A stretch of DNA of 64,000 nucleotides from Lumnitzera littorea. Taxonomy: Eukaryota > Streptophyta > Magnoliopsida > Myrtales > Combretaceae. Shown here piece after piece: positions 49,110-62,237 of the stretch. Position 1 is the first letter of the stretch. The number at the start of each line of letters is the position of its first letter. Location: assembly GCA_024138015.1 (NCBI GenBank), contig JAMXBB010000010.1, positions 7,900,839 to 7,964,838 of the forward strand, given 5' to 3'. The notes beneath the pieces are model-generated. The model searched no databases, had not been told where the DNA came from, and saw only the letters and a list, made by a program, of their open reading frames with translations. Position numbers and translations under genes: made by a program.

Positions 49110-49560
49110 ATTTGAGATTTGTGGTATAGTCCTGGTTACTCTATCCATGGCTTAAGTCCAAGCATATGGTAATATAGCAGAGGTTGCCAAGGAAGTATTA
49201 TGGTCGAAAGGACCGGGCAATAAGATTCGTATTAGGCGAGATGGAGTTCATCTAATGTTGTGATAACCAAATTGCTACCTATCTTACAGGGAATCAGGTA
49301 TATCATCTACATATTGATGTGAGGTCTAACGGCACGGTATCAAAGTGTTGATTTGCTCGTATGGTTTACTACTATAAATTGTTAATATAAAGGGGAAAGT
49401 AACGAATGTGTTTGACTAAATCGATTACTATAGGAAAGTTCAACACATTGATTAGTATTTGTGTAGTGTCTTCAGGTGTTAGTGAAATCCCACCATATTA
49501 GCGTTCGATGGACTATGACTATCTGATATGTAACATCTTGGGGATGCCATTTGCCAGGAC

Positions 49561-49829
49561 TAGAACACGCATGGACTCTTGCTGATGTGGATACAAGTAG
49601 ACAATGTGGCAGTACATGTGGATGTTGATGGTAGATTGGAATTGCTTTTTTTTTTTTTTGTTTTGTTGTTGTTGTTATGCCATCACAACGGCTAAAATTA
49701 AGAGAAAACTATAACCTACAGTCCTTATATTTCATTCAATAGACCAAATTGACTCACTTTCTTCTTCATATACTCTATGCCCAGTGACAACTCCTACATT
49801 TGAGTCTGCAATATCTTTACAAAACCAGC
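49561..49829. other. Spacer with T tract and GTT repeats
   Basis: It contains a long T run near 49647-49660 followed by gttgttgttgtt. No gene or TE domain is seen. Confidence 0.3.
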
Positions 49830-50170
49830 AATGTCACATTTGGTATGTAGGAATGGTCCGGAATGAAATGATATAAAACGGATTGGAATGAAACAAAATG
49901 AAATGAGGAGTGAAATGGTAAACCCTTTTTTGTATTTGAAAATGTTCATGAATGGAATAAATTTAAATGCATATATAGTTTTAATTGTCAAAAACATCAT
50001 TAATTATTAAATGCTATAATTAAATTAAAAGTTAAATAAGTCATTTGACTAATAATAATAAATACGGAAAGAAAAGAATCGTGATTCTACCTTCTCAAAG
50101 GCGGAATGAAATTTCTCTTTAAAGAGAAAATCATGATTCCTATTTTGAAATGCACTTCCAAACATGGGGA
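49830..50170. repeat. Inverted-repeat MITE-like element
   Basis: The left end catttggtatgtaggaatgg (about 49837) and the inverse complement of the right end ccatgtttggaagtgcattt (about 50149-50167) are related. Internally, gaatgaaa words on the left face tttcattcc-type words on the right, and ctctttaaagagaaa at 50115-50130 is a small hairpin. The termini are imperfect. Confidence 0.33.
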
Positions 50171-50479
50171 AAGAAAATGGAACCCAAAATCATGATTCCA
50201 CGGTCCATGATCAAAATCAAAGCTACAATTGTAAAATTTGCAAAACACTTATAGTAAGCACAAAAACAAAAATTACAGAGATTGTGAATCCATGGAAGAG
50301 TAACAATCACAAGTATAAGTTATTTGATTGAGCTAAGCTATGTTGATGTAGACAAACACTTCGACAACAACCTTCACCCCCTACACCCTTAACTTCGTCC
50401 CCTTTAAGTTGGCTATGGCAAAAGGCCATACTTGGACAAGACGAAGGAGAGGAGCTTCAAAAACAAATTTAGTCATAGG

Positions 50480-51840
50480 ATTTGCTAATTGCAAATGTGA
50501 AGGAACAAACTAAACTTGTAGAAAACTTGAGTTGATATTATCTTTACTAAATGCACATCCACTTCAATGTGTTTCATCAGTCCATTAAAGCATGGATTCT
50601 CTGCTATTAAAATGGTTGATCTACTATTAGAAAAAGCTTTACGGGTAAAGAAAGAGGAAGCTCTAGATCTCAGTAGAGATAGGATAGCCATAGTAATTCT
50701 TTAGTTGGAAAAGCAACACTTATATACTGCACTTTAGCAGATGAAGTAGAAACAATCACTTATTTCTTGGTTTTCCATGAAACCAAAAAATTACAAACAA
50801 AGATACAAAAGCCTGATAAAAATTTTCTGTCCTAGTTTGTGTCACTGTAACCAAGTAAGGATAGTAAACTTGAAGAAAGATAATGCAAACCTTTATCAAT
50901 AAAACATTTTACATAAGAACATGTAAAGCGGCATTGAAATGAGATGTGCTTAGTTACAAAACAAACTGAGATAACTGCTGCATACAAAAGGAAAGGTTAG
51001 GCCGTAAAATAGTCAAGAAGTTTGCCCATTATCCTTCTATAAATATAAGGATCGGCAACTAACGTTGCAAAAGCATTATCAAGCTACAATCCTTATAGAA
51101 AAGTAGATCGCTTCAATTTTGCGCATGTAAGACCTACATCAAGAAATATATCTAAACAAAATTTCTCTAATTGATAAGAAAACCATCTTCACTATGACAA
51201 ACTTCAAGACCAAAGAAAAATTAAACTAGCCTTAAATCTTTGATGGTAAAATCTTTGTCAACCTAATTCTTCATTGGAGCAATATCATCAAGAGTTTCTC
51301 TTACAATAAACAATCTTTGATGGTAAAAGCTTTGTCAACCATATTCTTCATTGGAGCAATATCATCAAGAGTTTCTCCTATAATAAACACATAGACTAAA
51401 ATGGCCACAAAACCCCAAAAAAGACTACCTAGTGAAAAGAGAGTAGTTTGATTTTGATTATGTAAAACCAAGGGATACAATAAATTTTGTAAACTTTTTG
51501 TTCCATTGACAAGAAGCTTACTTTAATCCATAAAGAGGTCTAGTAAGCTTACACACTTAATCCTCATTTGCACCAAGATAACCATCGGGTGGAGTCATAT
51601 AAATTTCTTCATCTATAAAGCCATGTAAAAATGCATTATTGACATCAAGTTGGTGAATAATGCCAACCCTTAACTGAAGCAGCAACCTACAAAAGTCAAA
51701 CATATGTCAACTTTGCCATAGGAGAAAACGTTTAAGTGTAATCTATCCCCTTAATTTGTATATAACCCTTAGCCACTAAGCAAGTTTTATATCTCTCAAT
51801 TGTTCCATCCGGTTTAAACTTAATTTTATAAACCTACTTT
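50480..51840 (-). mobile_element. Decayed Ty1/copia pol (RT to RNase H), minus strand
   Basis: Minus-strand reading gives KIKFKPDGTIERYKTCLVAKG then YIQIKGIDY (about 51840-51745) and SVKGWHYSP (about 51690-51660), the conserved start of copia RT. At ~50600-50530 it gives IAENPCFNGLMKHIEVDVHLVK, the RNase H end (family form: NP.FHERTKHIE.DCH.VR). Stops interrupt it and about 1 kb lies between the blocks. Orientation is opposite to the copia remnant at 46.5-49.5 kb, so these are two separate insertions. Confidence 0.62.
51235..51388. repeat. 77-bp tandem duplication within the minus-strand copia remnant
   Basis: Two adjacent copies share atctttgatggtaaaa and ttcttcattggagcaatatc, with a period of 77 bases (51241 aligned to 51318) and only a few mismatches. 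Confidence 0.75.
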
Positions 51841-52197
51841 GATAGGAAACAAGGTCTAAGACCTATAATCCAATCTAAAGCAAAAGACCTAGTGTACTTA
51901 ATAGTTTATGTACTTAGTTGCCAATCTAATTTCAACGCTTCCAACCTGTAGTATAATGCATATAGTGAAGAACTCCAAGTTGATCGACCTACTCGGAGTA
52001 TTGTAATGTCTAACCCTAACCTTCTAGAGGAACTTACACCAACTGAGCCTAAATGCCTGACTTACCCAAGAGCGTTCGATTTACTTGAAGATCACTTGCA
52101 TGCCGACCTCGACATTAGGTATCATAAACCGTTATTTACAGGCCCGCCTTCCATTCCTAGGTTGATGCATGTCCCCTCTCTCACATCAAGCACCTAA
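51841..52197. other. Spacer between copia remnants
   Basis: A 63-codon plus-strand frame (52006-52197) shows no known domain. The left part may extend the upstream end of the minus-strand copia pol. Confidence 0.3.
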
Positions 52198-52672
52198 TGT
52201 GTAGAGAATGTAGTTTCTAGAAGGATTACAAGATTTTCCTTCGCATCTTGTACTTTGTCTTTGTATTTGTGCATTACCATTTTAGTAAATTAACCATGTA
52301 CTTATAACCCTAGTAAACCTAATATAAATAGCTCTTGTACTTAGCTTGTAATTAGTAGTTACCAATATTTAGTTAATGAATTCTCACATTTTCTAGTTTC
52401 CTTTCTCAAGCACTTAAGTGTTTGTTTTCCCCTTTGATCATAACAACCCTTAAGCAAGGTTGTACTAGCAAGAGACCTTATAATTTCGATCTGATGAGTC
52501 ACATCCGGTGAAATTATAGGTTGTGTTGCACTTAAGTGATGCATCACATCTATGAACGGCTTATGAATTTGCTTAACTCTTTCTTTTCTTTTCAGCCCTG
52601 AACCTATTTCTTCCTTTCTCTGATAGCTTCCTTCGGAAGACCTATCCACATGACGGTAAGACCTTTTCTGAG
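52198..52672 (+). mobile_element. Copia-type LTR-like segment with adjoining PBS-like sequence
   Basis: The segment starts tgtgtagagaatgtag and has a TATA-box-like tataaata (about 52323-52330) with a downstream ttaatgaattctcacatttt, the usual promoter/R layout of short plant copia LTRs. At about 52681-52698 comes ttgatatcaaaactcg, a degenerate match to the initiator-Met primer-binding site (TGGTATCAGAGC followed by tcg). Both ends are decayed and no internal pol follows, because R1 copy C starts at ~52732. Confidence 0.4.
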
Positions 52673-53269
52673 GCATATTATCTTGATATCAAAACTCGAG
52701 GTTTTGAGTAGGCTAAGTTGTGCTATAGTTATGAGACTTACAATTTTACCTAGTAACTTTAAGTGGATAATTTAGGGTATTAGTAAAACTAACTCGAATG
52801 ACCTAAAAATTTATAAATAGACTCGAAATGTTATATGAGGACACTCTGTAGACTTAGATATTAGAAATATAATAAATAAAAAATAATATTGCTAAAATAA
52901 TGTAATTTAACTATATAGTATTATATATTGTAAATGTGTAAAATAGATTCTGTTAGTTTGTAAACTTCTAAAGATAAATAATATATGTAATAAAATTATC
53001 ATGAGACATAAAATAACATGTAAAATATACCTATATATGTCATGTGCAATTATTACGTATATGTATGCATTTGTAATTAGCTAAAATATCCAAATAATAA
53101 CATTTTAAGCTAAAGTAAGCTAAATAAATAATTAGAAATTAATAAACAAATACTTAAGGCAGCTAGATTGTGGGAGTTATAGGATAGGTGTCAAGTGATC
53201 CAGTGAAGGGTAACATGCAATATCACAAGTATTTAAGTTAGATTTTTTCAAGAAAGAGAAGATTAATTA

Positions 53270-56147
53270 TGTCAAGACCTTATAGGGAGCATAGTAGAAT
53301 TGTTTAAAATTTTTATATCACGTGTATACTTATGATACGAAAATCACCTTGCAGGTTAGAGGTTGCAAAACTCTAAATAATTTAAAACCAGGGTTTCTGA
53401 TTTTTAATTAATTAACGTATTGTAAAATATAGATAGTTATGGATATTCAATATTCCATAGTTCCTTAAAATCGTAGAGAATCGATATCCTATACCAAAAG
53501 ATAAGATTAAATAGTAAAGACCTAATTTATAAACTTATTGATGTTATAAAATCTAAGTGTAAGAACAGTAATTACACGTAATGTTTCAAATCAACTATAC
53601 AAACTATCTTTTGGTTATGTCTCCAAAGGTATTACAATACTTACAATCAACGCTCAGCTTTTAACCTATACCTAATTATCTATCAACCTACAAAAGAAAA
53701 ACTGTTGGGGAGTAAGCTATAAGACCTTAGTGAGTTATCCCTCATACTATACTAGCAAGTAGGTTATCAAACAAATTATTATAACCATATGAATGCATAT
53801 ATATGCAGTATGCCAAACAATATATGCAGTTGATTAGTACTGCATACAACATCGGATTTAACACCTTTCAATATGAGGGTTGGAGATATATCGGCATCAA
53901 TCACAATCGGGTTCTAACACTTAACATTTTAACCATATATTGAAATTCCATATTTCATAAAATATAATTTCCATTTCCAAAATTCAATAGTACACAAATT
54001 CTCAACTCTAGTGGTAAGGTGACCTTCGTAGTCTACGCTTACACCCTATAGTGGAGGTTTCCAAACTCGACCCTCAACAATATGGTCGATATCTCCAACT
54101 CCTAGTAAGCCTGTAGGTTAGGATAAGATCATGTTGTACGAGTGCACCATACTAAAATACTTTAATTCAATATATAGAAACAACCTCTACAAGGCCTCTC
54201 TTTATCTTTGTGTGAGGTGACGGCTAGAATAAGTAACGTAATGCATGGTTAATACATGATCCTTTTAATTTAAGATAAGCCAAATATAATTAATTCAAAT
54301 TATTGAGCGATCAATCAATATTAGTAAACTATTCAAATTGTGCAATAGTTAATCATACAACTAAATCTTCAATTATCGTATTTAACAATATTTTGCACAG
54401 TAATCAACCAATATCAAGCACATGCATAATCTGAACCCCCATGCATCAAGTTATTAATATTCAATATATGTACACTAACTATAAGCACAAAATAAGTATA
54501 GAATTATCGAGAGTACTTACTTGACTAAAGCCAACATGAATCCTAACAGTCAATAGGCGGCATGCCCTTCTGATCAATATTTCTTGATAAATAGAAATGA
54601 AAGAAACCTAATGAGTATTTAGACGTTGTACTAAATAGTGTAACTAATTCATTATTTATCTTAGATTCCCATTTCTGTCGAGGTTTTGAATTTCATATAA
54701 CTTTTCAGTTTTACTTTAAATCTTTATATTTTCGTAATTAGTTCTTAACGAGTTTGCATTACTTTATTTTATAGGTAATAACATAGAGTTTATTTAAGAT
54801 TATATAAGTTTAGATTATTTGACTATTTATAAGTTTTGTATCAATATTTTGCTATAACCTAATTTAGTTATAATATTTGCATATAATAAAATAGATATTA
54901 ATGTAACGATATATATATCAAATAAAGTAATAGAGTTAGGTGGGACATCTTCAAATTATTTATTTAAATATCTGAAAACTCTAGCTCAGCTATATTATGG
55001 TATTATTCTAAGATTATATTGTGTGTGCATGTATACCTATATTTAATTTATTTCCTCGTAAATGTATGATTTTATTTTATTGTTATCAATATTACTATTA
55101 CTATTATTATTATTTTTATTATTATCATTACTGTTTTATACTAACACATATCGTTATTTCATATATAAGTATATCTTCTTCGAAACGCTTTGACTTTTAA
55201 GTGTGTGTGTGTGTATGTATAACACTTTAATCTTTTGTAGAACTTCGTATCTTATAGTTATGTCTTATTCATACTTTATAATATGTGTCTATTGGTTTCC
55301 TTTCATAGGAAATTATATACGTATACTTGTAAATAATTGCATTTAGTTATTTCTTTATTTGATTAAAGTCTTATCCTAGTTTATTTATTTATAAGGTCAT
55401 ATTATTTAAATAATGTAACCAATTTACTTGTATCTCTAAGTTTTCTCTAAATTCTAAATCACGTATAACTTTTTCATCCTAACTCCATTATTTATAAATT
55501 TATAGTCAATTATTCTCAATTTTAAGCATATGTTTACATATTAAGGTCCATTTCGGACGTTAAAATCTATTTTTTTTTTCATATGGATTTAAATTGTTAC
55601 AAATTTGATTATTTTGGCCTTAATACTGTTATTTATCAATTTTGAACTTTTCTTTATTATTTTATGTTTTAATTTATTTCCAAATTATATTTTTATGTTA
55701 TCTTGCTTTTATGTCATCTTGCTTTTATGTCCAACTTATGTGAATTTCTTTATTTCTTTATGTTTAAACTTAATTTACTGTTTATGCTAGTTTTTTTTTT
55801 TTAATAAATTTTTTCTAACTAATTGATTATTATTATTTTCTAATTACTTTGTCATTTTCAATTTAATTTATTATTTTAAAGGAATTGCTGATGTGGTACC
55901 TTTCTAATTGTTCACGTGGCAATTTAGTATTTTTCTTAAGTTTTCTTATTTCTTCTTCTTCTTATTATTATTATATGTATTTACATGTTATTATAATTAA
56001 TTAAGAAATATGTTATTGGCTTAAATTTCCTTTTATGGGCTTCGGTCCATACATTCATATATGCATACATATAATTATTTTATTGTATTGTATTAAATAA
56101 TTACATTATAATATGTATGTATTGTAATGATATCAAGATCAAATACA

Positions 56148-56184
<37 letters not shown>

Positions 56185-56675
56185 CATACTAATAAGTTTG
56201 TATTTATACATATACTTATATGTACACTATTATCATACGTATAACCCTACATGTATATATACACGTATTTATTCCTTTATTATACTTAATATTATATGTA
56301 TTTTTATACATGGACAAATATATGTGTACACATATTTATATTTAATTTTATACGTACTTTTATACATTTATATTTATACGTGTATTTATATTTTCTTTCT
56401 GTATTTTTGGGGGTAATTTAATATATCAATATATATCACATATATACACATATGTATTTTCAATTCTTTGTGTGTATATATATATATGTATATACCTAAT
56501 ATTCTCTATATATTTACTTTTGTATATATTATACCATGTTCATACAAAGATGCATATGTATATATATTTATTTATACAATTCTCTTTATTTTTCCACTTA
56601 TGTGTACATATAGGTTATGTATTTATAAGTTTATGTATATAAACCATATACATATATTTACCATATGTTTACATG

Positions 56676-56708
<33 letters not shown>

Positions 56709-58147
56709 ATTAAGTAAATATCTACTCAACCTAACATGTACATATGCTTATATGCATATATTTCAATACACACTTATATATGTGCATAAATATTAAAGGG
56801 TAAACTTATACATATCATTATGTATATACACGTAATATTTTATTACAAATGATAATAATACATGTATTCCTTAGTAGATACTATATTTACATACATGTAA
56901 AAATAAAAGAGCAAAATACACTAAAATATAAAGGAAATACACAAACTTAATATAAGGGAATTTTATTTACTTGCTATTGATGGAGTTTGAAGAAAAGATC
57001 CTCTTTTTTGCCTTTTTAATGGTTGTTTATGGAGTTGGTAGTTGAGTTTTGTTTTATGAAATATCAAGTAAGGTTAGGTGAGGAACAAGTGAAGGGAAAG
57101 TGAAGCAAATGGAAAGAAAATGAAAGAAAAAGATGGGAAAGTGAGAGAGGAAGTGTGTCAGTTAAAATGTGTGTGTTTTTTATAAATAAATGAAGAAGAA
57201 AATGGAGAACCCTAGATGCCACATGGATATACGGCATGGGAGGAAAAGAAGGGAAAAAGAGAAAGAGAAAGAAAAAAAAAAAGAAAAGGAGAAGACAAAG
57301 AGTAATAAATGCATGAAAGTGACATTTCTTACTCTTAGTAAAAATATTAATTTAGTAATTATAATTGTATACGTAATGAACATAATTAATAGAAAGATAA
57401 GGAAATAAATAGGAAAAATAGAAAGAAAGGAAAAACAAGGAAAATAAGGAAATAGATAAATAAAATAAAATTTTGAATACTATAAATAACATTAATAATA
57501 ATATATATTATAATTATAAAGAAAATTATAAGTCATAAGAGTAACATTGACTATATAATACAAAAATAACAAATAGATAATAAAATTAAGTTCAAATAAT
57601 TAAATTCATACAATACTAATTTATTTATATATATAATTATTCATAATTATAAAATAATATTATTAATTTTGTAAATTAATTTAGTACTCCTACATTTATT
57701 AGCATTTAAAAGTTATCTTTAATCATTCGTTAGAAATTTTACGGGATTAAACGCATCGTTTAATAATTATACTTGATTAAGGTTTTATCACCATTAGGGT
57801 AAGTTTATGCATTTGATAAGTTTAAAGTTTGGGTTTTAGGGTTTTGATCAAGTTTAGGTTTGATCTCTTGTATGTGTACGCATGTAAAATTTAAGGTTTC
57901 TATATACAATTAAGGTTTTTATCAAGTTTAAGATTAACTTCTTATAGTTATACATATTTAGAGTTTAAGGTTTTTGTATGCAATTAGACTTTCGATTAAT
58001 AAATTAGAGTTTTTCACACTTGTTTTGAGTTTTAAATTTTAAAATTTTAATCAGTTTTAAACTTATTGACTTAATTAACTTAGAGAAATCACCTATAGAA
58101 TGCAAGTTTAATTCTATACTTAGAAAGCTTGATTTGCAAGGTTTACA
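53270..58147 (+). mobile_element. R2 solo LTR copy C (4,878 bp) nested in R1
   Basis: It begins TGTCAAGACC and ends AGGTTTACA. The flanks are AATTA (53265-53269) and AATTC (58148-58152), a 5-bp TSD with one mismatch. It is collinear with the 25063-28778 copy throughout, and longer mainly in the AT-rich middle (54800-55900) and the TA-rich zone (56040-56950). It has (TA)n tracts at ~56152-56181 and ~56678-56704, and a polypurine stretch near 57240-57300. It has no coding capacity. Insertion into R1 is shown by R1 sequence resuming on both sides. Confidence 0.65.
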
Positions 58148-59824
58148 AATTCATTATATCACCACAAACAACTCTGAAAAATTTGAACACCCTATCCAAC
58201 ATTTCATACAGACAAAGATGGATTTGGAAAAATTAAGCTTAGGGTTTGAAAATTGAAGGAAGAAGTATGGAAAAATTTATGAAATTAGCACGTAATCTAA
58301 GCTTGGAAGAGTACAGATGTTTAAGGAGAAATTAGAAGTCAACCTCTACCATCAGGTGATAAAGCACTTAGCGGCTGAGCTGGCTAACAAGGGGGTGGCT
58401 GGAGCTTAAGTTTCTGGTAAGGGTCTTAATTCATCTGATTTTACAAAATTCAATAAAAATATTAAAAAATAATTAGAAAATTTTGGAAAAATTTATTTTA
58501 CCTATTTTAATATGTAAAATCTAGGAAAAATATTATTTTGTACAAATTTAATAGTTGCAATATATGTTCTCAAGAAATCAACAAAACCGAGCAATTTTCG
58601 ATATTGAAATAAATAGGTCTAATGATATACTTTCGCCTTTGAAAATTTTTTGTAAACTTCCCTACATTTATAATAAATTACTATGAAGAGATTTTGTACG
58701 AAACTATTTTCTATAATTTTTATGAATTTTGAGCCCTAAATTATAACTAAAATAGCATTTTAATGGAATTAATGGAATTTTCCTTAATTACCTCACTTGG
58801 ATACTAAGTTTGGGTGATTAATAGAGTAATTGTTGTATATTGGAACTATTGGGTTGGGTTTTCATAGGAAGGAGTATCAAAAAGTCAATAATACGCCCTT
58901 AAATGTATGGTTTAGTGGAGCAAAAACTTGAGAAAATTGTGGAGGATGATGGATTTCATGAAGAATTAGGATGTAATGAGGTTAAGAAACATTATTTGAA
59001 GGGTTACTTTGGTTGTTTTACTTAAGTTTAGGGTGGAAGTGGATGAATTAATAAAGTTGTATGTAAAATTGAACCTAGGTAGAGGATAACTTAAAGGAAG
59101 TGAAGGTAAATGTTATACTGGATATTGATTTAGAGGTTCTGTCAAAGGCAAAATTCAAAGAGAGTTATAGATAAGGGAGACTTAGAGGCTAAGTTAGAAG
59201 GTGAACTTTTAAAAAATTGGAAATTTACTAAGGTCAAAGGGTAGCTCAAAAGATATTCCGCTAAAAGATCTAAAAGTTGAGTAAACTACACGATTGATTC
59301 AAAATGTACCTTAAAGGGTATTTGAAGTGAGAATATATGAGTGTAAACACTCGAAAATTGCCTCAAAGGGTAATCCGTAAGAAATCTTAGGTATCTATTG
59401 TAGATACCATATTTTGACCATCTTTTTATTTTAGGTTTTTTTCTTTTCGAGCTAGGTTTACAAAAAATGCAAAAAAAAAAAAAAAATTGAAAAAATCCAA
59501 AAATAAAATAAAAATAAAAATAACAAGAAAAATTAAAAAAATTAAAAAATAAAAAGTGTCAAAAGTGTTTAGTCAAGTTAGTTAATCGTTTAGGGTCGGA
59601 TTAGATAATGATCGAAAATATACATGCAATTTAATAAATTTAGAGTTTTTAAAATTTTTTAGCTTCATTGAAAAAATATATATTTTAATTAGCTAAGTAA
59701 AATATTTAAGTTTATAAAATGGATTTTTTTTTCTAATTTAAATATTTTAATTGGATTAATTAAAATAAGACTCAGGTTTATTAAATTTAAAAAGAGCAAT
59801 GTCCAAACTAAAGGGGAGATTGCA

Positions 59825-60168
59825 CAAAACCCTCATAAACTTTGACTTTGGTGTAGGTTATCCTCCTAAACTTCTAAAGTATGATTTTTGGTTCCTAAAT
59901 TTGTATAAATTAGCAAAGAATCCCTAGGTTAAGGATAAACCCTTAAAATCCAAGTTTATGGAGTGTTTATAAGCCAAAATCAAAGTTTATGGAGTATTGA
60001 TATGCCAAAATCAAAGTTTAGAGGATATTTACATACTAAAATCAAAGTTGAAATGAGTTATGAGAGTTATTTGCTAATTTATGAAAGTTTAGAGATAAAA
60101 AACTACACTTTGAAAATTTAGGAAGGTAATCTGCACTAAAATCAAAGTTTATGAAGGGTTTTTTGTAT
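59825..60168. mobile_element. TIR element with internal ~33-bp repeats, nested in R3
   Basis: The left arm acaaaaccctcataaacttt (59832 on) and the inverse complement of the right end, acaaaaaacccttcataaac, align for about 95 bases (tgacttt-ggtg, cctcctaaacttctaaag, tttcctaaatttg...aaattagc). Between the arms, gccaaaatcaaagtttatgg-type units repeat about three times (59970-60045). MULE-derived MITE by style. The TSD was not resolved. Confidence 0.6.
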
Positions 60169-61717
60169 TTTCTTCAAAAATATAGTTAGCATGTATATTT
60201 TGGGTTACAAGAAGGTTAAGATCCTTTTTAAATTAATTTGGGCCAAATCGGGCTTGATAGCGAAAGTCTAAAGTAAAGTGGCCTAGATTTTAGACTTTAA
60301 GTGTAATTGGATTGCATTCAATGATAAGAAAGAAGCTTATATGAACTAGCATAGACGAAAGACTTTGGTATGAAAAGAGTCAAAGACAGGGGTTCAATCC
60401 ATGTATCTTAGGCATTTTTGTATGGTCACATCTTCCCCACTTTGGTCAATAAATGGATAGAAAGAACGAGAAAATAAGTTAAAATCCGAATCTATAACAA
60501 AACTTATCAAATCTCCATTATTTTATGTGGATTTAGTAAGATCATGACAAAATCATTAAGGAATTAATGAATCTAACTGAAGCATCGTTGAATCTTATTA
60601 ACGAAAGATTTGTTAAGACCTTAATCAAAGATTGAATCTTTATCCCAACAAATTAAAGAGATTTGAAAGATTCAATAACTATAGAATCGTTAATTTATAA
60701 AAAGGGTGATTCATCTATCAATCTAGACATTCCACACCCCACACACAATCATAATCCCTCCCTTACCATCATACTGCCCATCCATAAACTTAGCCACCAT
60801 TAGCAATGCTACGCCCAAACCCAATCATACAATCCCGATGCCCAAACCTAGTTGCATGTTCCCAACGTTCACACACAATCTCAAACCATTCCTACACAGC
60901 ACTTCCCTCTTGCAACCATTCTCGCACCAACTAAGCACCTCACTACCATGACTAATCATACCTTTTTCTACTAAACCTGATCACCCTCTCAATGCCCAGA
61001 ACAAAATCTACAGCCGTATATCACAATCAGCCCTCTCACTTTACTATCATCTTTGTCAACTACATATAACAACACACATACAAAGAACTAATTGCAATAG
61101 TAGCTATAAAGCCCAGATAACTTCCAATTGAACCTAAATATACGACCCATAACTCAAGTAACCCACATCTACCATCCTCAGTTAGGGCCCTGACCACGCA
61201 TGACCCCCTACATCATCGCAGCACGCCCCAACACTACGACAACCCCATACAACACCCACATTAGTCAACACACCACAACTACATTACAATACTACCACAA
61301 CAAGTTCAACATCCATTGAAGTCTCACTATGGCTTGAAATACCATTGCCAATCCACCTTTCATCGGTAACTTTGTCATAGAACTCGAATTCCCTACTCAA
61401 ATCAATGCTTAAAATGCCTTATAGATCACTGGAGTTGCTTTCCTTATTGATCCAACCCTCTAAGATTCAAGCTGACCCAACCCGCATGAGTTTCTCCCTA
61501 GATCCAACCCGCTTAAGTAGTTAAGTGAGTTGTTTTGGTTATTTTATTTTTTAGTTAATGGTGTTATTTTACTAACTTATTTGTTTTGTTTTAGTGTACA
61601 ATTTTTTTTAGTGTCATTGATATATGTAGTTTTGATTTTTATAGTTAAGATTTTTTAGTTTGTCAAATAAGTATTAACATGGGTTCTTTTTGCAGGTCTT
61701 GGCATTAATTTTTAGTA

Positions 61718-62237
61718 GGGTCAATGTCATGGTCTATATCACAATTTTGCTACTTTTTACAATTATATACCTAAAGTTTCAATTTGTTTAATCATACACT
61801 CAATTAAAGATTTAGTTGTTACGGTCCATATTTCAATTAATTTTAATTTATAGTGTTAGTCCATTTGGCACAATTAGTCTATAAGATGACTACCTACAGC
61901 CTTAGAGGGCTTGCCTAATCTCCCATAGGTTGTTTTTGGCTACCCCTTGTGAAATTATGAGTCCTAACCCACTTAAAAAATATAGGTTACACGACCTACT
62001 AACAATCGTCTATGGCCATCTACAACCTTATGAGAGTTGTGTGAACCTGTTAAGGCTGTAAGCAGCCATCCCTTTAGTAAATTGTATTGGTTGAACTAAT
62101 GGTATGAATTAGATTTAATTGAGGTGTAGTTCATGACAACAAAATCTTTAATTGGATACATAATTAGATAAGTTAAAATTTTAAGTGTATAATTGCAAAA
62201 AGTGACAAAGTTGAGGTGTAAACCATGATGTTACCCC
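61718..62237. mobile_element. 520-bp Mutator-like MITE with 10-bp TSD, nested in R3
   Basis: The left end GGGTCAATGTCATGGTCTAT and the inverse complement of the right end GGGGTAACATCATGGTTTAC open arms that align for about 160 bases (ctactttttacaattatata versus tcactttttgcaattataca; attaaagatttagttgtt versus attaaagattttgttgtc). ATTTTTAGTA (10 bases) flanks both ends exactly, at 61708-61717 and 62238-62247. Long arms plus a 9-11-bp TSD are typical of Mutator-like elements. The centre (61880-62090) is C/G-richer with words such as cctaacccacttaa and shows no transposase. Confidence 0.8.

Larger units (their letters stand above)
46480..49560 (+). mobile_element. Decayed Ty1/copia pol (RT and RNase H), plus strand, interrupted
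   Basis: Frame-broken pol pieces lie in the correct order. EWVYEKKEAKEW and VNDDQIFSLVVRHTSV (about 46700-46850), then LILALVAHEHMELKQMNVKTALLH (to ~46920), are the start of copia reverse transcriptase. VPYDRAIQYQMYAMVRTGLD (about 47690-47755) and GHVDVSRWTTF (about 47905-47940) are the RT/RNase H junction. After a TIR-element insertion, NIAEVAKEVLWSKG (about 49170-49215), GNQVYHLHIDVRS (about 49290-49330) and LTKSITIGKFNTLI (about 49410-49455) complete the RNase H domain. Stops and indels are numerous. No LTRs are resolved. A SINE-like segment and two related ~80-base units lie at 46965-47345 inside it. Confidence 0.65.

Noticed and set aside
28998..53265. A single giant LTR element bounded by the two R2 copies with the malic enzyme gene captured inside
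   Set aside because: The two R2 copies differ greatly in length, each has its own distinct TSD, and copy C is inserted in R1. They are independent insertions.
57180..57408. Lys/Glu-rich or Phe/Ser-rich overlapping frames
   Set aside because: They come from a polypurine tract (gaaaaagagaaagag...) in R2 copy C and are not conserved in copy B.
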